Assembly: GCA_018067265.1 (NCBI GenBank)
Contig: JAGPUY010000140.1
Coordinates: 1 to 19,245, forward strand
Reading direction: 5' to 3'
Length of the DNA stretch: 19,245 bases
DNA from: Oceanihabitans sp.
GTDB lineage: Bacteria; Bacteroidota; Bacteroidia; Flavobacteriales; Flavobacteriaceae
Positions 5,714 to 14,194 of this stretch are shown piece by piece. The stretch's first letter is position 1, and each line of letters starts with the position of its first letter. Under the pieces are notes generated by a model. It was given only the letters and a program-made list of their open reading frames with translations, was not told the origin of the DNA and made no database searches. A program made the position numbers and the translations under genes.

Positions 5714-8638
5714 TGCTTCTTTTAAAATGGTGATAGGATGCAATGCTTGGCGTTGTGTCCCGTCTTTTATTTGATGTCTACAACTTGTCCCGTTGGCTGC
5801 AATAATTGTTTCCTTGCTTGCTTTTCGTACCGCAGGAAATAGCGTTTGCTCCCCAATTTGCATACTCACGTCATAATGCTCTTTTTCATATCCAAAACTT
5901 CCTGCCATACCACAACAGCCACTTGGTATAATGGTTACTTTGTAATTTTCTGGAAGATTTAAAACGGCAAAACTAGAGAGTGGATTGGCTTGTGCTTTTT
6001 GATGGCAATGCCCATGAAACATAATCGTTTTTACTTCTGTAGTAAATTGCGAGGCTTTTATGTTTCCTAGGTGTATTTCTTGCTGAATAAATTCTTCGAT
6101 TAAAAAGGTGTTTTTCGCTATTTTTTCTGCGGAAATTTTATCGTCCACAAGCTTTATGTATTCATCTTTAAAGCTTAAAATTGCGGAAGGTTCAATTCCT
6201 ATTAATGGCGTTTCTTCCGTGATTAAATCTTTAAAAATAGTAACGTTTTTGTTCGCCACATTTTTGGCTTGTTGGAGCAATCCTTTAGATAAAAAGGTAC
6301 GACCAGACTCTTCATGTTTAATAAGCTTGACGTTGTAATTTAGCTGCTGTAAAACGTGAATAGCATCTATACCAATTGGGGTATCTAAAAAGTTAGTAAA
6401 CTCGTCATTAAACAAATAGACCGTCTTAATTATATTTGTATTAATATTTTGATTATCAGTTGATTGAAATACCTTACTTAAACTTTTATTTGAAATTAAA
6501 GGAAGGCTTCTTTTTTCTGCAATCCCGAAGGATTTCTTTAACACAGAAGCGATAAACCTATTGGAAAACATAAAATTTGTAAGCCATGGAAAATAGCTTC
6601 CAAGCTGATTTAATTGGTTGTTATATGCAAACAATTTGGTACGTAAAGAAACCCCATTTTCCTTTTGATATTGGTACTGAAATTCTGCTTTTAAACTAGC
6701 AACATCTACACTACTCGGACATTCACTTGCGCAGGCTTTACAGCTCAGGCATAAATCGAAAACCTGCTTTAATTCTTTATGATTAAATTTATTTGCTTTC
6801 TCCGAATTGGTTAAAAATTCACGCAAGGCATTTGCTCTAGCTCTTGTGGTATCTTGTTCGTTTCTGGTGGCTCTAAAACTAGGACACATGGTTCCTCCAA
6901 ATTCGGGAAGTTTTCTACAATCCCCAGAACCATTGCATTTCTCTGCTTCCCGAAGAATTCCTTGGGATTTAGAAAAATCTAATAGCGTTTCAATGGCTGG
7001 TTCTACTCTATTTGGTTGGTATCGTAAACTTTCATCCATAGCATAGGCATCTACAATCTTACCAGGATTAAAGATATTATTTACATCGAAAGCAACCTTA
7101 ATTCGTTTTAAAATCTCATAATTAGGAGCGCCAATCATTAACGGAATAAACTCGGCACGAACAATACCATCGCCATGCTCGCCGCTCATAGAACCGTTAT
7201 ATTTTTTAACTAACTTGGCGACATCTGTCGTTATTTTTCTAAACAAAACGACATCTTCTTTTTCTTTTAAATTTAAAATGGGTCTTAAATGCAATTCTCC
7301 AGCTCCGGCATGCGCATAATACACTGCTTTTTGGTTGTAGGTTTTCATTAGCGCCGTAAAATCTTCGATATAATTTGCTAAATCTGGCAACGCAACTGCC
7401 GTATCTTCAATACATGCCACCGTTTTTTTATCACCAATCATATTCCCTAACAAACCTAAACCAGCTTTTCGTAACTCTACCGCTTTATCAATAGCTTCAT
7501 CTACCAATAAGGCATTTGCGTAGCTTAAACCTTGTTTTTCAATGGCTTCTATAAGTGCTTCTGCTTGCTTTCTTGCTTCATTAATGGTATTTCCTTTTAC
7601 CTCACACATTAAGATTGCTTCCGGATCTCCTTGTATAAACTGTCTGTTTTCCTGCTGTGTTTTGTTATGTTTGGTTAAATCTAAAATGGTTTTATCCATC
7701 ATTTCACAGGTATGCAAATTATGTTGCATCACAACCGTTACACTTTTTAAACAATCTGCAACACTGTTAAAATGCGCAGCAACCATAACGCTTTCGGTTG
7801 GCGGAAGCACGTCTAATTTCAATGTGATTTGTGTGGTAAACGCCAATGTACCTTCGCTTCCGGAAAGGAGTTTACACATGTTGAAATTGGAAACTGAAGT
7901 TGAAGTTGAAAAAACAGATGCTTTTATCAATTCATCTATCGCATAACCGGTATTTCTTCTATGTATTTCCGGATTTGGAAATTCGTTTTGTATTTGAAGT
8001 TGTACTGCTTCCGAAACTAATTCGGAATAAACTGTTTTATAAATGTTTCCTTCTAAAGTCTCTAGTTTTGTTTTGTCTTTAAATGCTTCCGAAGACAATT
8101 CCGTAAAGACAACAGCACTTCCATCGCTTAAAATAGTATGTAATTCTAGCACTTTATCTCTGGTAACGCCATATTGAATAGATGTGGTTCCTGAAGAATT
8201 ATTTCCTACCATTCCGCCAATCATACAGCGATTTGACGTGGAAGTATTTGGTCCGAAAAACAAACCAAAGGGTTTTAAATAATTATTTAAAGTGTCCCGA
8301 ACAACTCCTGGCTGCACGGTAACAGTTTGCTCCTTTTCATTTACGCTTAAAATCTTCGTAAAATGTTTAGAAACATCTACCACAATACCTTCACCAACAC
8401 ATTGTCCTGCTAGAGATGTTCCTGCAGTTCGAGGAATTAGTGATGTGTTATTTTCTTTCGCAAAAGCGATAAGTAATTTTATATCATTCGCATCTTTTGG
8501 ATAGGCCACAGCTAAAGGCAACTTCCTGTAAACCGAAGCATCTGTTGCGTAAATAGCACGCATTAAATCATCCAAATACAAAGCACCAAGTAATTGGTTT
8601 TGTAATTTTTTTAAAGCAATGTGAATAAGGTTGTTCAT
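5705..8638 (-). CDS. FAD-binding oxidoreductase fused to Fe-S/CCG module (D-2-hydroxyacid dehydrogenase type)
   Basis: A 977-residue fusion of GlcD-like and GlcF-like parts that probably oxidises a D-2-hydroxyacid (D-lactate, glycolate or D-2-hydroxyglutarate) and passes electrons to quinone at the membrane. Residues 1-280 form the FAD-binding half, with PRTAGTSLAGQ (69-79) and GPNTSTSNRCMIGGMVGNNS (129-148). Residues about 285-530 are the FAD-oxidase C-terminal domain with HAGAGELHLRP and GEHGDGIVRAE (486-496). Then follow a Cys cluster (C568, C574, C585), a ferredoxin-like CLSCKACASECP cluster (C630, C633, C636, C640) and the CCG domain with HGHCHQK (875-881) and SGCCG (907-911). Length and order match E. 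coli YdiJ, reported as a D-2-hydroxyglutarate dehydrogenase; the substrate here is not readable. There is no signal peptide. Confidence 0.88.
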   Translation of the reverse strand: MNNLIHIALKKLQNQLLGALYLDDLMRAIYATDASVYRKLPLAVAYPKDANDIKLLIAFAKENNTSLIPRTAGTSLAGQCVGEGIVVDVSKHFTKILSVNEKEQTVTVQPGVVRDTLNNYLKPFGLFFGPNTSTSNRCMIGGMVGNNSSGTTSIQYGVTRDKVLELHTILSDGSAVVFTELSSEAFKDKTKLETLEGNIYKTVYSELVSEAVQLQIQNEFPNPEIHRRNTGYAIDELIKASVFSTSTSVSNFNMCKLLSGSEGTLAFTTQITLKLDVLPPTESVMVAAHFNSVADCLKSVTVVMQHNLHTCEMMDKTILDLTKHNKTQQENRQFIQGDPEAILMCEVKGNTINEARKQAEALIEAIEKQGLSYANALLVDEAIDKAVELRKAGLGLLGNMIGDKKTVACIEDTAVALPDLANYIEDFTALMKTYNQKAVYYAHAGAGELHLRPILNLKEKEDVVLFRKITTDVAKLVKKYNGSMSGEHGDGIVRAEFIPLMIGAPNYEILKRIKVAFDVNNIFNPGKIVDAYAMDESLRYQPNRVEPAIETLLDFSKSQGILREAEKCNGSGDCRKLPEFGGTMCPSFRATRNEQDTTRARANALREFLTNSEKANKFNHKELKQVFDLCLSCKACASECPSSVDVASLKAEFQYQYQKENGVSLRTKLFAYNNQLNQLGSYFPWLTNFMFSNRFIASVLKKSFGIAEKRSLPLISNKSLSKVFQSTDNQNINTNIIKTVYLFNDEFTNFLDTPIGIDAIHVLQQLNYNVKLIKHEESGRTFLSKGLLQQAKNVANKNVTIFKDLITEETPLIGIEPSAILSFKDEYIKLVDDKISAEKIAKNTFLIEEFIQQEIHLGNIKASQFTTEVKTIMFHGHCHQKAQANPLSSFAVLNLPENYKVTIIPSGCCGMAGSFGYEKEHYDVSMQIGEQTLFPAVRKASKETIIAANGTSCRHQIKDGTQRQALHPITILKEALI

Positions 8639-8693
8639 TTATAAATTTCAGAAAATAAAAGGATACTAATTTAAGGCTTAAATTTACGGTTAG

Positions 8694-8724
8694 TTTGCCA
8701 ATAATTATAGAACTAGTACGTTAT
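8694..8724 (+). promoter_or_regulatory. Weak candidate promoter for the small barrel gene
   Basis: TTTG at 8694-8697 and TACGTTAT at 8717-8724 are 19 bp apart, the Bacteroidota spacing, but the -7 element matches only four of six consensus bases. It is the best fit in the 114-bp divergent spacer for a start near 8731, 22 bases before the ATG. Confidence 0.3.
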
Positions 8725-8752
8725 TATTTATAGAGAATTAAAACACAAATTT

Positions 8753-9250
8753 ATGAAAACGAGATTTTTAATTGCAATTACTTTATTTGGATTTGCTATA
8801 ACCACTACGGCACAAGAAATTGCAGAAAATGCTATTGGTTTGCGCTTAGGAGATGCAAACGGTTTAGGTGCTAGTATTTCTTACCAACGTGCTATTTTGG
8901 ATAACAACCGTTTAGAAGTAGATTTTGGATGGAGTAATGGAAAGGATTATAACGGTGTTAAATTGGTAGGTTTATACCAATGGGTAAAACCACTTCAAGG
9001 CGATTTTAATTGGTATTTTGGTGCCGGTGCAGGTTTTTCTACCTATACTTTTGATGGCTATAGAGATAGAGATGAGGATCACAAAGACTCTTTTGTTTTT
9101 GCATCTGGAGATATTGGCGTAGAATACAAATTTGATTTTCCTTTGCTTCTCTCTTTAGACCTTAGACCAGAAATAGGTTTTGGCGATGGCGCGTATAACA
9201 ATAATGATTTAGATTTAGATGTTGGCGTTAGTGCTCGTTACACGTTTTAA
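8753..9250 (+). CDS. Small outer-membrane beta-barrel protein
   Basis: 165 residues with a clear secretion signal, MKTRFLIAITLFGFAITTTA followed by QE, so about 145 mature residues. The mature part alternates polar and hydrophobic residues with many Gly and aromatic turns (GASISYQRAIL, NWYFGAGAGFSTY, GDIGVEYKF, LDLRPEIGFGD) and ends in ARYTF, the terminal aromatic expected of a Bam-inserted barrel. Size suggests about eight strands (OmpA/OmpX-like or OMP_b-brl fold). Function unknown; acidic turns such as DRDEDHKD would face outward or into the periplasm. It is divergent from the FAD dehydrogenase and is followed after 56 bp by another plus-strand envelope gene. Confidence 0.78.
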   Translation: MKTRFLIAITLFGFAITTTAQEIAENAIGLRLGDANGLGASISYQRAILDNNRLEVDFGWSNGKDYNGVKLVGLYQWVKPLQGDFNWYFGAGAGFSTYTFDGYRDRDEDHKDSFVFASGDIGVEYKFDFPLLLSLDLRPEIGFGDGAYNNNDLDLDVGVSARYTF

Positions 9251-9306
9251 TCTTAATATTACTGGAGTACTATATTTATTTAAAGAGCATATTAACACCA
9301 TTATAT

Positions 9307-9888
9307 ATGAAGAAAATGGAAATAGCCTGTTTGGGTTTAATACTATTGGGTTTATTTTTTAAACTGATGCATTGGCCTTATAATGGGGAAATAATGACTC
9401 TTGGCGCTGTTCTTTTATCCATGCTTTATTTTAATTTTAGTTTTGCTTTTCTAAATCAAATTAAATTTCGAAATATTCTAAAACAGGAATCTTATAAAGG
9501 GATATCTAAATTAAGAATTAATGGAGCTATTGCTACAGGTTTTGTCTTTTCTTTTATCACAATATATAGCTTATTCAAATTAATGCTTTGGTCTTATGCT
9601 CAGATAGGTTTAGAGATAAGTATAAAATTGTTTGCTATTTTGGTAGTCGTCCTGCTGGGTTTTCATTTTGTAAAAAACAGGAGTTTCTTTTTAAAGATGA
9701 ATTACATTCGCTTTATAAGCATTGGAATTATAGGTACGACTTTATGCTTTGTGACCAATGATCAATTAATAGATTTGTATTATGGCAGTGATCCGGAATA
9801 TGCAGAAGCCTATAAAGCATATATAAAGGACCCTAGTCCTGACGCAAAATATCCTACAAGAGCATTTAATAGCAAAGATGAGAAATAA
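9307..9888 (+). CDS. Five-helix inner-membrane protein with GldL-like HWP motif
   Basis: 193 residues with hydrophobic segments near 6-23, 29-49, 73-94, 98-120 and 131-150, and a polar C-terminal tail. The first helix ends LGLFFKLMHWPYNGE, very like the start of the gliding/type IX secretion motor protein GldL (a helix ending in HWPG) and of unlinked small Bacteroidota membrane proteins sharing it. The third helix ends SLFKLMLWSYAQ, so FKLMxW occurs twice 72 residues apart (K19-W23 and K91-W95), pointing to an internal duplication of a two-helix hairpin plus an extra helix. It lacks the long cytoplasmic region of true GldL and no gldM neighbour is present, so I do not call it GldL. Function unknown. 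It ends 37 bp from the convergent bshA. Confidence 0.7.
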   Translation: MKKMEIACLGLILLGLFFKLMHWPYNGEIMTLGAVLLSMLYFNFSFAFLNQIKFRNILKQESYKGISKLRINGAIATGFVFSFITIYSLFKLMLWSYAQIGLEISIKLFAILVVVLLGFHFVKNRSFFLKMNYIRFISIGIIGTTLCFVTNDQLIDLYYGSDPEYAEAYKAYIKDPSPDAKYPTRAFNSKDEK

Positions 9889-9925
9889 CGAGTAGGATTA
9901 TAGTTATGGATGAAGCAAATAGACT

Positions 9926-11065
9926 TTAATCTTTAATTAAACATCTGCTTAACGTTCTTTCATAAATAGCTTCGTATTGGGGAACTATATTATGTATATC
10001 AAACTTTGTAGCTTCTAATCTTGCATTCGCTTTAAACATCTTTAATCTTTCTGGATCGCTTAAAACAAAGATTGCATTTTTAGACATTTCTTCTATATCT
10101 CCAACGTCACTTAAAAAACCAGTAACTCCTTGTTTATTAACTTCTGGTATTCCTCCAGTATTGCTAGATATCACTGGCACTCCAGAAACCATAGCCTCTA
10201 AAGCTGCAAGTCCGAAACTTTCGGTTTCACTTGGTAAAAGGAATAAATCACTAAAACAAAGGATTTTATCGATTTCATTACTTTGTCCGAAAAACACCAC
10301 CTTGTCCGAAATACCTAATTTCTCACACAAGAGTTCTCCTTTTTCTTTTTCAGGGCCTTCACCAACCATCATCAATTTTGCTGGCATTTCTTTTTGAATA
10401 TTATAAAATATATTTACGATATCTTCAATTCTTTTTACCGGACGAAAATTACTAATATGGGTAATTATTTTTTCATCTTCGTTTGCCATCATGCCTCTTT
10501 GACAATCTGTAAAACCATGATTATACTTACTTACATCTATAAAATTGGTAACGACATCAATTTCATTTTTAATATCAAATAAACGTAAGGTATCGTCTTT
10601 TAAACTTTGAGAAACTGCGGTTACGGCATCCGATTTATTGATACTAAAAGTTACTGCTGGTTTATAAAAAGGATGCGAACCAACCAAGGTAATATCTGTA
10701 CCGTGAAGCGTAGTTACAATAGGAACATAAATATTTTCTTCGCGCAACATTTTTTGCGCCATATAGGCCGCGTACGCATGCGGAATGGCATAATGCACAT
10801 GCAACACTTGAATTCCATGAAGCTTCACCATATCGACTAACTTACTAGACAATGCTAGCTCATAAGGTTGGTAATGAAACAAAGGATATTCTGGTACATT
10901 TACTTCATGGTAATGCACATTGTTACCTAATAATTCTAATCTAACCGGTTGGTTATAGGTTATAAAATGAATTTCATGACCACGTTTAGATAATTGTATA
11001 CCTAATTCTGTGGCTACTACTCCGCTTCCTCCAAATGTTGGATAACAAACAATTCCTATTTTCAT
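9926..11065 (-). CDS. bshA: N-acetyl-alpha-D-glucosaminyl L-malate synthase (bacillithiol synthesis)
   Basis: A retaining GT4 glycosyltransferase of the cytosol that transfers GlcNAc from UDP-GlcNAc to L-malate, the first step of bacillithiol, the low-molecular-weight thiol of Bacillota and many Bacteroidota. At 379 residues it has nearly the length of Bacillus BshA. The diagnostic opening MKIGIVCYPTFGGSGVVATE (GGSG at 12-15), FITYNQPVRL, HVHYAIPHAYAA (89-100), TLHGTDITLVG (119-129), NFRPVKR (206-212) and the GT-B donor motif ESFGLAALEAM (283-293) are all present. The ATG is the standard BshA start. It follows the glycosidase fusion gene by 52 bp, a gap holding a palindromic repeat, so cotranscription is uncertain. 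The later genes bshB and bshC are not in the window. Confidence 0.95.
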   Translation of the reverse strand: MKIGIVCYPTFGGSGVVATELGIQLSKRGHEIHFITYNQPVRLELLGNNVHYHEVNVPEYPLFHYQPYELALSSKLVDMVKLHGIQVLHVHYAIPHAYAAYMAQKMLREENIYVPIVTTLHGTDITLVGSHPFYKPAVTFSINKSDAVTAVSQSLKDDTLRLFDIKNEIDVVTNFIDVSKYNHGFTDCQRGMMANEDEKIITHISNFRPVKRIEDIVNIFYNIQKEMPAKLMMVGEGPEKEKGELLCEKLGISDKVVFFGQSNEIDKILCFSDLFLLPSETESFGLAALEAMVSGVPVISSNTGGIPEVNKQGVTGFLSDVGDIEEMSKNAIFVLSDPERLKMFKANARLEATKFDIHNIVPQYEAIYERTLSRCLIKD

Positions 11066-11075
11066 AATTTAAAAT

Positions 11076-11099
11076 ACACTTCGACTTCGCTCGGTGTGC
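11076..11099. repeat. Flavobacterial-type palindromic repeat in the bshA leader
   Basis: ACAC (11076-11079) and GTGT (11094-11097) enclose CGA...TCG, giving a 7-bp bulged stem around the loop CTTCGC. On the minus strand the core reads CACACCGAGCGAAGTCGAAG, close to the CACTGAGCGGAGTCGAAGTG-type repeat dispersed through many flavobacterial genomes. It lies 11 bases before the bshA start and would be part of its transcript if read from upstream. Confidence 0.55.
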
Positions 11100-11117
11100 T
11101 ATGTTTTTTAATTTGAT

Positions 11118-14075
11118 TTAATCGATTATAGCTTCGTAAATCGCTGCTTGGATATTGGTTCTAATATCCTCTCTTAACAATAAATTCTTTCCAGCATTTG
11201 GATAAGTCCTATTCGCCAAAAATACATATACAATTTCTTCTTCTGGATCTGCCCAAGCATAAGTTCCTGTAAATCCGGAATGCCCAAAACTCGTCATAGA
11301 AATACAACCACATGTTGGCCCCGCATCTCCTAATTGCGGCTTGTCGAAACCAATTCCTCTTCTATTATTATCATCACAATAATAACAGGTATTAAACTTA
11401 TCTATAGTTTCCGGTTTTAAATAACGTTTTCCGCCATAATACCCTTTTTGCAAATACATTTGCATGATTTTAGCTACATCATTAGCATTACTAAAAACAC
11501 CTGCATGTCCTCCAACACCACCTTGCATTGCCGCTCCCATATCATGCACGTATCCTTGAATTTTTTGAAAACGATAATAATCGTCTTCTTCGGTAGGAAC
11601 AATATTTCTATTACTCACTTTATTATTCGGATTATACATGGTATAATTTGCACCTAAAGACTCGTAAAAACGATCTCTAGCTAATTCATCTAAAGGTTTG
11701 TCGTAATGTTCCTCTATAAATTTCTTTAAAATATAATATGGTAAATCACTATAGCGATAACGCTGTCTAGTCAACAAGTCTGTATCCTTAATTATTTCTT
11801 GAATAGAATCTTGATAATCTTTACGCATGTACAATTCGTCTGCAACTTTTACGCTAAACTCCGGATCAAAATGCTTTCTATAATATTTAGGATTTGGATG
11901 TTTTGTTACCGAATCTAATGTTGCATAATAAAAAGGAATCCAAGGTTTTAATCTGGCATAATGCGAAAGCATTCTTTTAATCGTTACATCTTTTTTATTG
12001 GAAGTCTTATATTCTGGAAGCATTTCAGAAAGCTTACTGTCTAAGGAAACGATTCCTTGTTCTTCCATTTCCATTAATAATGGCAAGGTTGCCAATATTT
12101 TTGTCAAGGAAGCAACATCATAAATATCATTAAATTTCACTTCTTCGGCATCCTTAGCATAGGTATGTTTTCCGAAGTTTTTATTATAAATTACTTTTCC
12201 TTTTCTAGCAACCAGCAACTGAATTCCGGGAGTCATCCCTTCCTTTACCGCATGATTCGCAATAGAATCTATTTTTTTTAATCGGTACGAACTCATATCA
12301 ACACGTTCTGGAATTGTGTACGACAAACGGCTAATTTCATTATATAAATCTCCTTGTCCAACACTAAAATCAACTCCTGCTGAAACCGGTAAAGTTCCTT
12401 TTGCTGGTAATGCTCCAAATATAATTTGTGCGGACTTTTGCTGTGCTATAGCACTATTTTGATAACTAACCACCACACTTTTAATATTGTTAATTGGATC
12501 TACATCTAAAAGTGCATACGGTTTTACAAAAATGTCTAGTATTACGGTATTATTTCTAGATATCTCAGACAACCAAGCAAGCTCTTCTTCAGTGAATTTG
12601 TAGCTTTTCCAAGGATTGTCATTCGATCTATGCAAACCAATAATAACCGTATTATAGGATTTTAATCTTCCTAAAAGCTCGTCTAAATTGCCTGCTTTCA
12701 CTTCATGCACTTGGGTATATTTTTGAAGCTCTTTTAAAAATACAGAACCATCATCATCCCCAAACTTTACATAGGCAATACTTTTTGTTTCTAGTTGCTG
12801 CAATGGTAAAACACCCGCTTTATTTTCGGCAACTGTAATTGCATTTTCTAAAAGATCCTCATATAGGGCATCGTCTTTAATTCTATTTAAGTCCGCAACC
12901 AAATGCATCGTTCCTATTGGGGAATAGTTATTTAAGCCTACTTTATATTTTGCTTGTAATATTTTTTTAACCGAATGCGCTAAGCGTTCTTCCGTTATTT
13001 TTCCTTTACTAAAAGCATCTATAAATTTAGCGATTCCTTTTTCAGGATCTTCCGACATTAACATTACATCATTTCCTGCTAAAAAAGACATCAAATCTAT
13101 TTCTCCTCCGACTTCTAATTCCCTTGTAGTGTTTCCGTCTAAAGACTTTTCAATATAATCTGCAGCACCTTTCATGGTCAAAGCATCTGTAAATATCAAA
13201 CCTTTAAAACCTAAACGTTCTTTTAAAATATCGGTAACGATATGTTTAGATAAAGACGAAGGAAAATCTTCTCGTGCTTCTAAACTAGGCACATTTAAGT
13301 GTGCTACCATAACACTAGATAAACCTTCTGTAATTAGTTTTCGGTATGGATATAACTCTACAGAGTCTATTCTTTTTTCATCAAAAAGTACGGATGGTAA
13401 TGTTTTATGCGAATCGCTTTCGGTATCTCCATGCCCTGGAAAATGTTTCGCATTTGCTAAAACACCAGCACTTTGCATCCCTTTCATAAAAGCCAAGGCT
13501 TTTTCGGTAACATTGTCTCTGTCTTCGCCAAAGGAACGATTTCCAATAATCGGATTTTTAGGATTGGTATTAATATCTACAACGGGAGCAAAATTAAAAT
13601 GAACCCCTAAACGTTTGCAATGCTCTCCTATTTGTCTTCCGGTTTGCTCTACTAATCTTTTATCTTTAATGGCTCCGAGTGTCATATTCCAAGGGAAAGC
13701 ATAGGTAGAATCTAAACGCATACTCAAACCCCATTCGGCATCCATACCAACCAATAAAGGCACTTTGGAAGCAGCTTGTAATTCGTTATTTAGTTTTGCT
13801 TGTCTCACCGGACCACCATTAGAGTAAATAATACCTCCAATTTTTTGATCCTTTATGAGGGAAACTACTTTCGCTTTGTTTGCTTCATCTTGATTAGAAA
13901 AAACCTGAACCATAAAAAGTTGTCCGATTTTCTCCTTTAATGTCATGCTGTTATATAAGCTGTCTACCCACTTGTTTTGGGAGATACCATCCCCTTGTAA
14001 AAGCGGATTATGCTCTTGCGCGTGGCTAAAAATGGTGAAAAATAATATAGAAAGTAATGTATAGTGGTGACGCAT
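11118..14075 (-). CDS. Secreted GH3 beta-N-acetylglucosaminidase fused to a serine beta-lactamase-fold domain
   Basis: A 985-residue exported two-enzyme fusion. The N-terminal part is NagZ-like glycoside hydrolase family 3: KHFPGHGDTESDSH (about 210-223; the D/H pair of DSH is the NagZ acid/base dyad) and the nucleophile Asp in FTDALTMKG (about 297). NagZ removes GlcNAc from muropeptides. A GH3 C-terminal-like linker spans about 390-590. The C-terminal 390 residues have a class C beta-lactamase/esterase fold: SLTK (nucleophile Ser about 656, Lys 659), YSD (about 775-777, in place of YxN) and HSG (about 932-934, in place of KTG). I chose the ATG complementary to 14073-14075 because it opens a clean signal peptide, MRHHYTLLSILFFTIFSHAQ; an in-frame ATG at 14099 lies inside a small hairpin. 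Peptidoglycan recycling or remodelling in the periplasm is the likely role. The Ser domain's substrate is unknown. Confidence 0.88.
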   Translation of the reverse strand: MRHHYTLLSILFFTIFSHAQEHNPLLQGDGISQNKWVDSLYNSMTLKEKIGQLFMVQVFSNQDEANKAKVVSLIKDQKIGGIIYSNGGPVRQAKLNNELQAASKVPLLVGMDAEWGLSMRLDSTYAFPWNMTLGAIKDKRLVEQTGRQIGEHCKRLGVHFNFAPVVDINTNPKNPIIGNRSFGEDRDNVTEKALAFMKGMQSAGVLANAKHFPGHGDTESDSHKTLPSVLFDEKRIDSVELYPYRKLITEGLSSVMVAHLNVPSLEAREDFPSSLSKHIVTDILKERLGFKGLIFTDALTMKGAADYIEKSLDGNTTRELEVGGEIDLMSFLAGNDVMLMSEDPEKGIAKFIDAFSKGKITEERLAHSVKKILQAKYKVGLNNYSPIGTMHLVADLNRIKDDALYEDLLENAITVAENKAGVLPLQQLETKSIAYVKFGDDDGSVFLKELQKYTQVHEVKAGNLDELLGRLKSYNTVIIGLHRSNDNPWKSYKFTEEELAWLSEISRNNTVILDIFVKPYALLDVDPINNIKSVVVSYQNSAIAQQKSAQIIFGALPAKGTLPVSAGVDFSVGQGDLYNEISRLSYTIPERVDMSSYRLKKIDSIANHAVKEGMTPGIQLLVARKGKVIYNKNFGKHTYAKDAEEVKFNDIYDVASLTKILATLPLLMEMEEQGIVSLDSKLSEMLPEYKTSNKKDVTIKRMLSHYARLKPWIPFYYATLDSVTKHPNPKYYRKHFDPEFSVKVADELYMRKDYQDSIQEIIKDTDLLTRQRYRYSDLPYYILKKFIEEHYDKPLDELARDRFYESLGANYTMYNPNNKVSNRNIVPTEEDDYYRFQKIQGYVHDMGAAMQGGVGGHAGVFSNANDVAKIMQMYLQKGYYGGKRYLKPETIDKFNTCYYCDDNNRRGIGFDKPQLGDAGPTCGCISMTSFGHSGFTGTYAWADPEEEIVYVFLANRTYPNAGKNLLLREDIRTNIQAAIYEAIID

Positions 14076-14194
14076 AAAATTGTTTAATAAATATAGCATA
14101 AAAACTATGCCAAAATAACATTTTTAAAACGAAGTTATACAGACTTTATGATAGATTTTAGAAGAATTATTAACCAGTTTATGAATACACGAGA

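Noticed and set aside
5705..8638. Assigning a specific substrate (D-lactate, glycolate or D-2-hydroxyglutarate)
   Set aside because: The fusion type is shared by enzymes of several substrates and no substrate-specific neighbour is present.
9307..9888. Calling the membrane protein GldL
   Set aside because: Only the first helix matches; the long cytoplasmic region is absent and there is no gldK/M/N context.
13174..13602. A 142-residue plus-strand frame
   Set aside because: It is the shadow of the GH3 domain on the minus strand, in a region with intact catalytic motifs, and its translation resembles nothing.
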